Origin: an uncultured Mailhella sp.
GTDB lineage: Bacteria > Desulfobacterota > Desulfovibrionia > Desulfovibrionales > Desulfovibrionaceae
Length of the DNA: 32,353 bases
NCBI GenBank assembly: GCA_910579055.1
Contig: CAJTSU010000021.1
Coordinates: 1-32,353 of the forward strand
Reading direction: 5' to 3'
Shown: positions 15,744 to 22,979 of the stretch, in pieces
Numbering within the stretch: the stretch's first letter is position 1
Layout: every line of letters begins with the position of its first letter
Notes under the pieces: model-generated
The model's database searches: none
What the model saw: only the letters and a program-made list of their open reading frames with translations
What the model was told of the DNA's origin: nothing
Made by a program: the position numbers and the translations under genes

Positions 15744-16910
15744 ATGTCATCTGCCCTTTCTTTTCTTCGCATTGCCCGCCGCGTGTTGACGGCGATTCTG
15801 TTCCTGTTTCCCGTTGGCTGCTGGAGCCTTGCGCCTTGCGGATTTGTGGACGGAGCCATGGCCGCCGTGTCTTCCCAAGGGGCTTCCGCGCCGCAAAAAG
15901 TCTGGCGCGTCGCCTATATCGAGGGCGGCCCCTTTGTCGATTATCAAAAGGTTCTGCGAGGTGTGGCCCTTGGGCTGCAACGGATGGGGCTTATCCGGAA
16001 CGGCGCTGTCCCCCTGCCGGAAAACTCCGAAAGCGTCTCCGGCATGTGGGAATGGCTCGCGCATAATGCGGGCGGAACAAAGGTGCGCTTTCTGACTGAC
16101 GCGTTCTATTCCGCAGACTGGGACGCCGAAACCAGAGCCGCGAACCGGGAAGCGCTGCTGAAACGCATCCGGGAAAAAAACGATATTGATCTCGTGCTGG
16201 CGTTCGGTACCTGGGGAGGCCAGGATCTCGCCGATGCCGACGTGGATGTTCCGGTTATCGTGGCTTCCGTCACCAATGCCGTGGAAGCGGGCATCATTCC
16301 TTCAGCGGAAGACTCGGGCAGGGACAATCTTGCCGCTCCCATCGAACCGGATCGCTTCAAGCATCAGGTCATGCTGTTCCATGACATCTTCAAGTTTAAA
16401 AAACTCGGTATCGCCTACGAGGATACACCTTCAGGCAGAGGAAGCATTGCTCTGAGTGAAATTGAAAGCGCCGCGCAGGAACTTGGCGTGGAACTTCTGC
16501 GCTGTAACGACACCTTTGACGTGGAAGATCCCGCTCTGGCCGCGGACCGGCTGAAGGCCTGCCATGCGCGGCTGGCAAAACAGGGCGCGGATGCGGTTTA
16601 CCTCACCTATAACCGGGGCATGCAGCCCGACACCATTGCCGATGTTCTGGCCCCTCTGGCAAAAGCGCATGTCCCCACCTTTTCCCAGACCGGAGAGTCT
16701 GATGTGGCGCACGGGGCGCTGCTCAGCATTTCACAGGCCAATACGGAAGAAGAAGGCGTTTTCAACGCGGAACTGATGGATGCCATCATCAGGGGGGCGA
16801 AACCGCGCGACCTCTCGCAGATATTTGAAAGCTCCGTCAGTCTGGCCATGAATCTGCGCATGGCCACGCTCATCGGCTGGGACCGCCTCTGGAAATCCTC
16901 GCCGCCGTAG
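15744..16910 (+). CDS. Periplasmic substrate-binding protein (ABC_sub_bind/PF04392-like)
   Basis: 388 residues. The N-terminal signal peptide has basic residues (RIARR), a hydrophobic core (VLTAILFLFPVG) and a probable AMA cleavage site near residue 40. The mature part has the two-lobed periplasmic binding fold: RVAYIEGGPFVDYQKVLRGVALGL, then DLVLAFGTWGGQDLA, VPVIVASVTNAVEAGI, KKLGIAYEDTPSGRGS and ADAVYLTYNRGMQP. This matches the PF04392 type of uncharacterised ABC binding proteins. No permease or ATPase gene accompanies it, so it may deliver ligand to the sensor domains of the neighbouring membrane proteins instead (inference). The start has AAAAGGAG 6 nt upstream. Confidence 0.83.
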   Translation: MSSALSFLRIARRVLTAILFLFPVGCWSLAPCGFVDGAMAAVSSQGASAPQKVWRVAYIEGGPFVDYQKVLRGVALGLQRMGLIRNGAVPLPENSESVSGMWEWLAHNAGGTKVRFLTDAFYSADWDAETRAANREALLKRIREKNDIDLVLAFGTWGGQDLADADVDVPVIVASVTNAVEAGIIPSAEDSGRDNLAAPIEPDRFKHQVMLFHDIFKFKKLGIAYEDTPSGRGSIALSEIESAAQELGVELLRCNDTFDVEDPALAADRLKACHARLAKQGADAVYLTYNRGMQPDTIADVLAPLAKAHVPTFSQTGESDVAHGALLSISQANTEEEGVFNAELMDAIIRGAKPRDLSQIFESSVSLAMNLRMATLIGWDRLWKSSPP

Positions 16911-16921
16911 ACGAGTTCTAT

Positions 16922-16948
16922 CAGGAGATGAGGTAGTATTTTCTCCTG
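16922..16948 (+). repeat. Weak stem-loop after the binding-protein gene
   Basis: CAGGAGA (16922-16928) pairs perfectly with TCTCCTG (16942-16948) across a 13-nt loop, 12 nt after the stop codon. No T-tract follows. It might contribute to transcription termination together with the stronger hairpin at 16989. Confidence 0.35.
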
Positions 16949-16988
16949 TATACAAAGGCACCACTGATTTAATCCGCTCCATGCCCGT

Positions 16989-17015
16989 GGGGCTGCTGAC
17001 GTTGTCAGCAGCCCC
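16989..17015 (+). terminator. 12-bp stem-loop, possible operon-end terminator
   Basis: GGGGCTGCTGAC (16989-17000) pairs perfectly with GTCAGCAGCCCC (17004-17015) around a 3-nt GTT loop. It is the strongest hairpin in the gap after the binding-protein gene. The following bases are GAAAATTG rather than a T-run, so it is not a textbook intrinsic terminator. It may act bidirectionally or as an RNA-stabilising element. Confidence 0.5.
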
Positions 17016-17056
17016 GAAAATTGCGGGCAGGGCGCGGCTTGGCCGCACCGTATAAC

Positions 17057-17140
17057 GGGAAAAATAAATTTTCCCTCTTCGCGGCCTGCGGGCGGCCTTG
17101 CGGAGCAAGGCCGCAGGGAAACGCTTTATTCAGCGTTTCC
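17057..17140. repeat. Three consecutive perfect hairpins upstream of cas6
   Basis: Three inverted repeats follow one another: GGGAAAA/TTTTCCC (17057-17063 with 17069-17075), GCGGCCTTG/CAAGGCCGC (17092-17100 with 17106-17114) and GGAAACGCT/AGCGTTTCC (17117-17125 with 17132-17140). Together with the stem at 16989 this makes four hairpins in about 150 nt between the two operons. The 313-nt gap 16911-17223 shows no convincing gene. This could be a compound palindromic repeat element or a structured leader for cas6. Confidence 0.6.
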
Positions 17141-17223
17141 ACAAGAAAACGCATTCCAAAGACGAAGGATTTCCGTTATCATCGTTTCCAGGCGGTTTTT
17201 CGCCTTCAAATCCAGGCTCTGTT

Positions 17224-18183
17224 ATGAGAAAAGCAACATTCACCTTTCAGTGCCGCCTGACGGCCCCGGCTTCCTTTTCCGCCTACAAAGGTTCCATGCT
17301 TCGCGGAGCGCTGGGCACATTTCTGAAAAAGACATGCTGCACGGTACGCTGTACTAGCTGTAAAGACTGCATGCTGGCCCTGCACTGCGCTTTTCCTCCT
17401 CTTTTTATCGGAAAGGAGGCAGAGGGAGGAGAGCGGGCCGCCATGCTTCCCCCGCCTTACTGCATTGAGCCCGGCGACACGGGCAAGACATTCTATGAGG
17501 CCGGAGAACGCTTCTCTTTTAATATCACGCTGTTTTCTTATGCCGTGAACCATCTGCCGTATTTCGTCCACGCCGTCACCCTTGCCGGGCAGCACGGCAT
17601 GGGGAAAAATACAGACGCCGTACATGGTACGTTTGAACTGGAACATGTTCTTCACAACAATCAATCCATATTCAACAAGGAAAAGCAGAAAATAACCCTG
17701 ACGGCAGGAGAAGAACTGGCTCTTCCCGTGTGGGATCCCGCCCCCCCGGAAAAGGGAACCCTCCACGTTTACCTGAAAACACCGTGCCGCTTCAAGGCGG
17801 ACAACCGCTTTTCCGCCGACCTTTCCTTCCGCCGGATGTTCAACCTCATCGTCCGGCGCATCCGCAACATGTGGGCGCTGGATGGCGAACACATCCTGTT
17901 TGAAGACTTTTTTTCCATGCAGGACAACGCCGATGCCATCAAGATACTGCAAAGCAATCTTTACTGGAAAGACTGGACCCGCTACTCATCGCGGCAAAAA
18001 TCTTCCATGCAGCTGGGCGGCCTTCAGGGAAGCATACGCTATTACGGGGAGATTTCTGCTTTCCTCCCGTTTTTCACCCTGGCGGAAACGCTGCATATCG
18101 GCAAGCAGACAAGTTTCGGCCTCGGTCAGATCAGCGTTAAATGGATGCCCGAGGGAAAGAGCGCTGACAGCCCTTTGCGGTAA
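17224..18183 (+). CDS. cas6: CRISPR pre-crRNA endoribonuclease Cas6
   Basis: 319 residues. The RAMP-type Cas6 pattern is visible: N-terminal ferredoxin-like part (ATFTFQCRLTAPASFSAYKGSMLRGALG), a four-Cys cluster (CTSCKDCMLALHC, with an earlier C-x3-C pair), a second domain beginning about residue 200, and the C-terminal glycine-rich loop HIGKQTSFGLGQISV typical of Cas6. Cas6 cuts the repeat RNA to release crRNAs that keep the last eight nucleotides of the repeat as a 5' tag. It is the first gene of the type III-A locus and is separated from cas10 by 259 nt with a promoter. The start at 17224 has no strong ribosome site, so an upstream start is possible. Confidence 0.85.
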   Translation: MRKATFTFQCRLTAPASFSAYKGSMLRGALGTFLKKTCCTVRCTSCKDCMLALHCAFPPLFIGKEAEGGERAAMLPPPYCIEPGDTGKTFYEAGERFSFNITLFSYAVNHLPYFVHAVTLAGQHGMGKNTDAVHGTFELEHVLHNNQSIFNKEKQKITLTAGEELALPVWDPAPPEKGTLHVYLKTPCRFKADNRFSADLSFRRMFNLIVRRIRNMWALDGEHILFEDFFSMQDNADAIKILQSNLYWKDWTRYSSRQKSSMQLGGLQGSIRYYGEISAFLPFFTLAETLHIGKQTSFGLGQISVKWMPEGKSADSPLR

Positions 18184-18388
18184 CACACCGCAAATCGTTA
18201 CGGAAGCTTTGTACTCCCTGCATGAGCAAAACCGCTTTCCTGCCCGTGTTCTCATTCTGACCACACAAACGGGCCGCGATATGTGCCGTCTGCATCTTCT
18301 TCTGCCGAGCACGACACAACAGCGCCGCCGCATACTCCCTGCGTATCCCCATAACGCAGATTTCCATAGATCCGCAATGTTGCGAATG
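18184..18388. other. Non-coding gap between cas6 and cas10
   Basis: I see no gene here; open frames in this stretch lack ribosome sites and family features. Near its end is a small dyad, CGCAA-TG-TTGCG (18373-18384), immediately before a repeat of AATGTTG (18376-18382 and 18385-18391) that runs into the -35 box of the cas10 promoter. These may be regulator-binding sequences. Confidence 0.5.
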
Positions 18389-18416
18389 TTGACGCTCATC
18401 GTCCATCGCGTATAAT
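18389..18416 (+). promoter_or_regulatory. Sigma-70-type promoter for the csm operon
   Basis: TTGACG (18389-18394), a 16-nt spacer and TATAAT (18411-18416) match the housekeeping promoter consensus at 11 of 12 positions. Transcription would begin near 18423, about 20 nt before cas10, whose ribosome site CAGGAGG lies at 18432-18438. The short leader and strong boxes indicate independent expression of cas10-csm2-csm3-csm4-csm5. Confidence 0.8.
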
Positions 18417-18442
18417 CGGTTTACTTTCCCTCAGGAGGACAC

Positions 18443-20878
18443 ATGGAACCGCGTGAACTTCAAATACTCGTTCTGGCCTCTCTCCTCCACGACATAGGCA
18501 AGTTCCGTCAGCGCGCCGAAGAAAAAACGGTTAACGAAAACCTCGCGCAAGAGTATTGCCCGCACGACAGCTCATACCGCTCCACGCACCGCCATGTCCT
18601 TCATACGGACTGGTTTATCGAAAACCATCTGCCCCTGCCTATGGAGCTGGAAGGAGCGCGCGGGAGCCTGGCCCGCATGGCCGCCACGCATCACAATCCC
18701 GCCCAGGGCAGCCGCGCGGAGCTGTGCATACAGAAAGGCGATTGTCTTTCCTCCGGCAACGACCGCATGACAGGCGAAAGCGGCGGAGACTACAAAAACG
18801 CCCGCATGGAATCGGTGTTTTCTCAGGTCCATCTGCGCCGTCACAATCTGGAAGGCGATCCCCGACGTTATGTGCTGAAAGCGCTGGATGCGGAAGGCAG
18901 CCCCATCTTTCCTGTGAGCCGGGACAAGGCGCAGGCCGCGAGCTACACGGCGCTGTACGCGGAATTTCTCGACGCGCTGAACGCTCTGCCTCTCAAGATG
19001 GGCGTGGCGCACTACATCGCGTCCGTGCAGACGCTGCTGGAGCGCTTCACATGGTGCATCCCGTCGTCCACCTACAAGACCCGCGCCGACATTTCCCTGT
19101 TTGACCACAGCTACACCACGGCGGCCATTGCTCAGGCCCTGTATTGCGGCGAACAGCCGGACGGAGTTCTGGATCGTACGCCGCTTCTGCTTTTTGGCGG
19201 CGAGCTTTCCGGCATCCAGAACTTTATTTTCGGACAGGGAGAACAGGGCGATCGCGGCGCAAGCAAGCTTTTGCGCGCCCGTTCCTTCAGCCTTCAAATG
19301 CTTACCCGCTCCATCTGGATGGCGCTTCTGGAACGCTGCGGCCTCACCCCTGTGGCTCGCATCATGGATGCGGGCGGTCGCTTTATCCTGCTTTTGCCGG
19401 ATACTCCCGCCGTGCGTGAGGCGGTGAACGATATCACCCGCGATGCCATGCGCCATGTGCTGAAAAATTTTAACGGCGTTCTGCGCGTCAGCTTTGCCAC
19501 GCAGGAGCTGAAAGCCCGCGATCTTGAGATGGAGCGTTTCCATGCCGTGTTCCAGCGTATGAACGACAGGCTGGAGCGCGAAAAGCTGCGCCCCTTCGCG
19601 CCGCTTCTTGCCGAGGGCTTTTCCCCCGTCATCGGCATTAAAAGCGCGGACTATGCCGAACACGGCCCCTGTCCGTTCTGCGGACTGCGCCCCGCCATAG
19701 CCGATGAAGACGGCGAACCCGTATGCCGGGTCTGTTCGGCTCTCAAACGGGTGGGCCGCGATCTCCCCGATGCCCGCTACGCCGTGTTCTCGCGCGAGAA
19801 GAAGGGCTTTGAACTGTTCGGCGGCCTTTATCTGCGCCTTGCAAAGGAGCTCGCAGCGGCTGACGCGCAGGCTCTGGATATACTCAGCCTCAAGGATCGC
19901 GCCGCCTTTTCCGCCTCACCCGTAGCGGGCCATGTTCCGCGCATAACAGAGGCTGATCTTTCCCGCTGGATCGAGGAAAAGCGTTCCATGCCGGAAGAGG
20001 ACGGCCCGCTGAAACCCGGCGATCCCAAGACCTTTGACGTACTCGCGGAAGAGGCGCTCATCCGCACGGAGCGGGGCTTTCGTTCCCTGCCCTGCCTTGC
20101 CGCCTGCAAGGCCGATGTGGACAATCTGGGCATGATCTTCGGCATAGGGCTGGAATCCAGAGACAAAAGCCGCTTTTCCATTTCGCGTTTTGCCATGCTT
20201 TCGCGCATGATGCATCACTTTTTCTCATCGTACCTCATTCGCGTCATCGAAAAGAGCTTCCCCAATATCTATGTGGTGTTCGCCGGCGGCGATGACCTCT
20301 TTGTCCTCGGCCCGTGGAGCGAGTCCGTGCGCTTTGCCGAAACGCTGTACGACGCCTTCAGCCGCTTCACCGGCGAAAACCCGGATGTGACCCTTTCCGC
20401 CGGCGTGGCGCTGGTCAAGTCCGGCCTGCCCATGCGCGCCGTCAAAAATCTTGCCGAAGAACAGCTTGAAGCGTCCAAGGAACGGAAGGAAAAGAAGAAT
20501 GAGAAGGAAGGGAAGGAAGAGGGCGATCTTGTCAAAAATGCCATCACGCTGTTCGGCGTTACCTGCCCGTGGAAGGAGTTTTCCCCACGGCTGGAAAAGG
20601 GTGAATGGCTTGAAGCTATGTGCCTGAACGGCAATATCACCCAGGGGCTTGTCCGGCGTCTGCTCGGCTACTCTCGGCAGGCCCGGGCCTTTGCGGCAGG
20701 CGACATCTCTGCCGGGTTGTATCGTTCGCACATGATGTATGACATGGCCCGCAACCACAGTGAAAGCATTGCTCAGGACGATTGGAACGACCTTCAGGCA
20801 TTGTGTCACGACAAGAGCTTTGAACAGATGGAAATAAGCATCACCTGGGCGCTCTACAGAACGCGCGCGACTGCGTAG
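18443..20878 (+). CDS. cas10 (csm1): Type III-A CRISPR large subunit Cas10/Csm1
   Basis: 811 residues. The N-terminal HD nuclease domain has LLHDIGKF (H16, D17) and ATHHN. A first palm domain follows, then a zinc motif CPFC...CRVC (C410, C413, C428, C431), then the cyclase palm with GGDD at 615-618. The D4 helical domain is C-terminal. On target RNA binding, Csm1 degrades DNA through HD and makes cyclic oligoadenylates through GGDD. Both active sites look intact. A highly charged linker (KERKEKKNEKEGKEEGD, about 676-692) separates the palm from the end domain. It has an excellent ribosome site and its own promoter, and csm2 begins 8 nt after its stop. Confidence 0.95.
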   Translation: MEPRELQILVLASLLHDIGKFRQRAEEKTVNENLAQEYCPHDSSYRSTHRHVLHTDWFIENHLPLPMELEGARGSLARMAATHHNPAQGSRAELCIQKGDCLSSGNDRMTGESGGDYKNARMESVFSQVHLRRHNLEGDPRRYVLKALDAEGSPIFPVSRDKAQAASYTALYAEFLDALNALPLKMGVAHYIASVQTLLERFTWCIPSSTYKTRADISLFDHSYTTAAIAQALYCGEQPDGVLDRTPLLLFGGELSGIQNFIFGQGEQGDRGASKLLRARSFSLQMLTRSIWMALLERCGLTPVARIMDAGGRFILLLPDTPAVREAVNDITRDAMRHVLKNFNGVLRVSFATQELKARDLEMERFHAVFQRMNDRLEREKLRPFAPLLAEGFSPVIGIKSADYAEHGPCPFCGLRPAIADEDGEPVCRVCSALKRVGRDLPDARYAVFSREKKGFELFGGLYLRLAKELAAADAQALDILSLKDRAAFSASPVAGHVPRITEADLSRWIEEKRSMPEEDGPLKPGDPKTFDVLAEEALIRTERGFRSLPCLAACKADVDNLGMIFGIGLESRDKSRFSISRFAMLSRMMHHFFSSYLIRVIEKSFPNIYVVFAGGDDLFVLGPWSESVRFAETLYDAFSRFTGENPDVTLSAGVALVKSGLPMRAVKNLAEEQLEASKERKEKKNEKEGKEEGDLVKNAITLFGVTCPWKEFSPRLEKGEWLEAMCLNGNITQGLVRRLLGYSRQARAFAAGDISAGLYRSHMMYDMARNHSESIAQDDWNDLQALCHDKSFEQMEISITWALYRTRATA

Positions 20879-20886
20879 GAGGCAGC

Positions 20887-21279
20887 ATGTATTACAAACC
20901 GGATGGTTCTCTGGATACCAAATGGGTGGATTCCGAAGCTCTGGCCGTGGCCAGGAAGCTTGCTTTAAAAGACCCTGATGACAAACCGGATCTCACAGGT
21001 TCCCAGTTGCGTAAGTTCTATGCTGACATGAAAAATCTGGAGCGAATCTGGAAAAATCAGCAATGTGACGAGACCGTGTTCCGCAGCCTCCTTCCACAGG
21101 TAAAAATACTCAAAGCCAAGACTATCTACGCGCAGAAGCGCAAGGCGGTACCCCACAGGTTCACTGTCTGGTTGAATAAGCATGTTGACGCGGTTTCAAC
21201 CCCCAAAGACTTTGAAGCTTTCCTCCTGCATTTCGAGGCGGTAGTCGGCTTCTGCTACGGTGAAGGGCTCAAGGACTAA
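20887..21279 (+). CDS. csm2: Csm2, small subunit of the type III-A complex
   Basis: 130-residue basic, mostly helical protein. The layout (LTGSQLRKFYADMKNLERIW, then LLPQVKILKAKTIYAQKRK, then a C-terminal helix FEAFLLHFEAVVGFCYGEGL) is that of the Csm2 family. Several copies line the minor filament of the Csm complex along the crRNA-target duplex. It lies between cas10 and csm3 in the standard order. The ATG at 20887 follows GTAGGAGGCAGC. The Lys/Arg-rich centre fits RNA contact. Confidence 0.88.
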   Translation: MYYKPDGSLDTKWVDSEALAVARKLALKDPDDKPDLTGSQLRKFYADMKNLERIWKNQQCDETVFRSLLPQVKILKAKTIYAQKRKAVPHRFTVWLNKHVDAVSTPKDFEAFLLHFEAVVGFCYGEGLKD

Positions 21280-21301
21280 CTCCAACCCACGAGGAAAGAG
21301 C

Positions 21302-21988
21302 ATGAAGCTTACGAATATAAAAGAACTTACCGGCATTATTCGTCTCCGTTCCGGCCTGCACATCGGCGCGGGCAAGGACAGTGTGGAAATCGGCGGCATG
21401 GATCAACCCATTATCAAGGATCCCGTCACCCATGCCCCGTATATCCCCGGATCGTCACTCAAGGGCAAACTGCGTTCGCTGCTCGAAACCTCGGTCTTTA
21501 TGAAAAACGAGGGCACCAGAAAAGCCATCATGGACGGCAAGCCCTGCGACTGCGGCAGAAGGGGCTGCCCTGCCTGTACCATTTTCGGTTCCCATGCTTC
21601 CCCGCAGAAATGCGATCCGGCTCTCGGCCCCACCCGTCTGCTCGTGCGTGACGCCACGCTCACGTCGGAATTCATGGAAATGTTTAAAAACGGTCGTCTG
21701 CCCATGGAGGTGAAGAACGAGAACATCATCAACCGCGTGACGGGCGTGGCTGAACACCCTCGCCCGCTGGAGCGCGTACCCGCCGGAACCTGCTTTACGC
21801 TGAACATCGCCTTCCGCGTGTACGAGGGCGACCCTGACGATCTGCTCGACTGGATACTCAAGGGGCTGAAGCTCATCCAGCTTGATGCCATCGGCGGCGG
21901 GGGATCGCGCGGCAACGGCCAGGTGGTGTTTGAAGATTTGAAGCTGGACGGCGAACCTGTCAGTCTTGACACTATAACCGCTTTCTAG
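21302..21988 (+). CDS. csm3: Csm3, backbone RNase of the type III-A complex
   Basis: 228-residue RAMP protein. The N-terminal segment RSGLHIGAGKDSVEIGGMDQP carries the catalytic aspartate equivalent to D33 of Streptococcus thermophilus Csm3 (here D34), followed by IKDP and the RAMP motif YIPGSSLKGKLRSLLE. A Cys-rich insert (CDCGRRGCPAC) forms a zinc-finger-like element, and the C-terminal loop LDAIGGGGSRGNGQV is the Gly-rich RAMP signature. Csm3 cuts target RNA at 6-nt intervals. The start at 21302 follows GAGGAAAGAG. Confidence 0.95.
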   Translation: MKLTNIKELTGIIRLRSGLHIGAGKDSVEIGGMDQPIIKDPVTHAPYIPGSSLKGKLRSLLETSVFMKNEGTRKAIMDGKPCDCGRRGCPACTIFGSHASPQKCDPALGPTRLLVRDATLTSEFMEMFKNGRLPMEVKNENIINRVTGVAEHPRPLERVPAGTCFTLNIAFRVYEGDPDDLLDWILKGLKLIQLDAIGGGGSRGNGQVVFEDLKLDGEPVSLDTITAF

Positions 21989-21998
21989 CGGAGGCTCT

Positions 21999-22979
21999 AT
22001 GGCGCTTCATCGCTTTATACTGCGCCCTCTTTCCGCATGGGGCACACCATTCCGAAGCGACACGCTGGCCGGGCTTCTGCTGTACAGGCTGGCCGAAGAC
22101 GAGGGCGAGGCCGCGCTTCAGACGGAGCTGCAAGCCTTTCTGGACGGCAGGCCGCCTTTTGCGTTGTCTTCCGCCATGCCCGCGGGCATGGTCTTTGCGC
22201 CCAAACTGCCTCCCGCCAGCCGCGAGGCCTTTGCCCAACGGACGAGGGAAGGCCGCTTTTGCAAGAAAAACGGGCAGCCGGCCACACTGTTTGAAGCCCT
22301 TGGCCTGTATAAAAAATTCCGCAAAAGTCCTTTCCTGCCGCTTGAGATATGGGAGAGACACCGCGCCTCTCTGTCCGCGGCGGCGCTTTTTGAGGAATAC
22401 TGCCGTCAGCCGGAACTGTGGAAAGATTCGGCCACCAAACACGCGCAGGAAATGCACGTCACCATCGCCCGCGATTCCGGATTGGCGCTGGAAGGAGGAC
22501 TTTTTACCTCCCATGCCTTCTGGAACACGCCAGACGCCCCCTTCCACCTCTATGCCGAAACGGACGATTGTCCGCGCCTGCTGGCGCGGCTCAAGCGCAT
22601 AGGGCAGATGGGCTACGGGCGCGACAGCAGTACCGGCAAGGGCGTTTTCTCCATTGAGGAGGATACCGCCTTCATCCCCGGATCTCCCGATCTGCCGCAC
22701 AAACTGCTGCTCTCCATGCTTTCCGCCAACGACCTGATCGGCCTCAAGGGCTGGTATTCCACCGAAGTCAAAACGGGCAAGGCGGGGCCGGCCTTCTGCA
22801 AGGGCAATCCGTTCAAAAGCCCCTTCCTCTGCGTGCAGGAAGGCGCGGTACTCACAGCTCTTCCCGCAGGCCCCTTTGTGTTGAAGGGCATCCATGCCGA
22901 CCCGGCCATCATCCAGATAACCCAACCGCTCACCCTGCCGTGCCGACTGGCGGAAGAGGAGGACTGCCATGACCGCTAG
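21999..22979 (+). CDS. csm4: Csm4, crRNA 5'-tag-binding RAMP subunit
   Basis: 326 residues. The N-terminus LHRFILRPLSAWGTPFRSDTLAGLLLYRL is the Csm4-type RAMP start (...F.SDT..G.L). Later motifs include MHVTIARDSGLALEGGLF and a Gly-rich loop IGQMGYGRDSSTGKGVFSI. Csm4 sits at the foot of the complex, holds the crRNA 5' tag and contacts Cas10. The ribosome site GGAGG precedes the ATG by about 6 nt. The last 11 nt overlap csm5 in another frame, implying coupled translation. Confidence 0.93.
   Translation: MALHRFILRPLSAWGTPFRSDTLAGLLLYRLAEDEGEAALQTELQAFLDGRPPFALSSAMPAGMVFAPKLPPASREAFAQRTREGRFCKKNGQPATLFEALGLYKKFRKSPFLPLEIWERHRASLSAAALFEEYCRQPELWKDSATKHAQEMHVTIARDSGLALEGGLFTSHAFWNTPDAPFHLYAETDDCPRLLARLKRIGQMGYGRDSSTGKGVFSIEEDTAFIPGSPDLPHKLLLSMLSANDLIGLKGWYSTEVKTGKAGPAFCKGNPFKSPFLCVQEGAVLTALPAGPFVLKGIHADPAIIQITQPLTLPCRLAEEEDCHDR

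Noticed and set aside
15744..15860. Lipoprotein signal in the binding protein (PVGC)
   Set aside because: Position -3 is Pro rather than the usual Leu/Val/Ile, and a good signal peptidase I site (AMA) follows, so a soluble periplasmic form is more likely.
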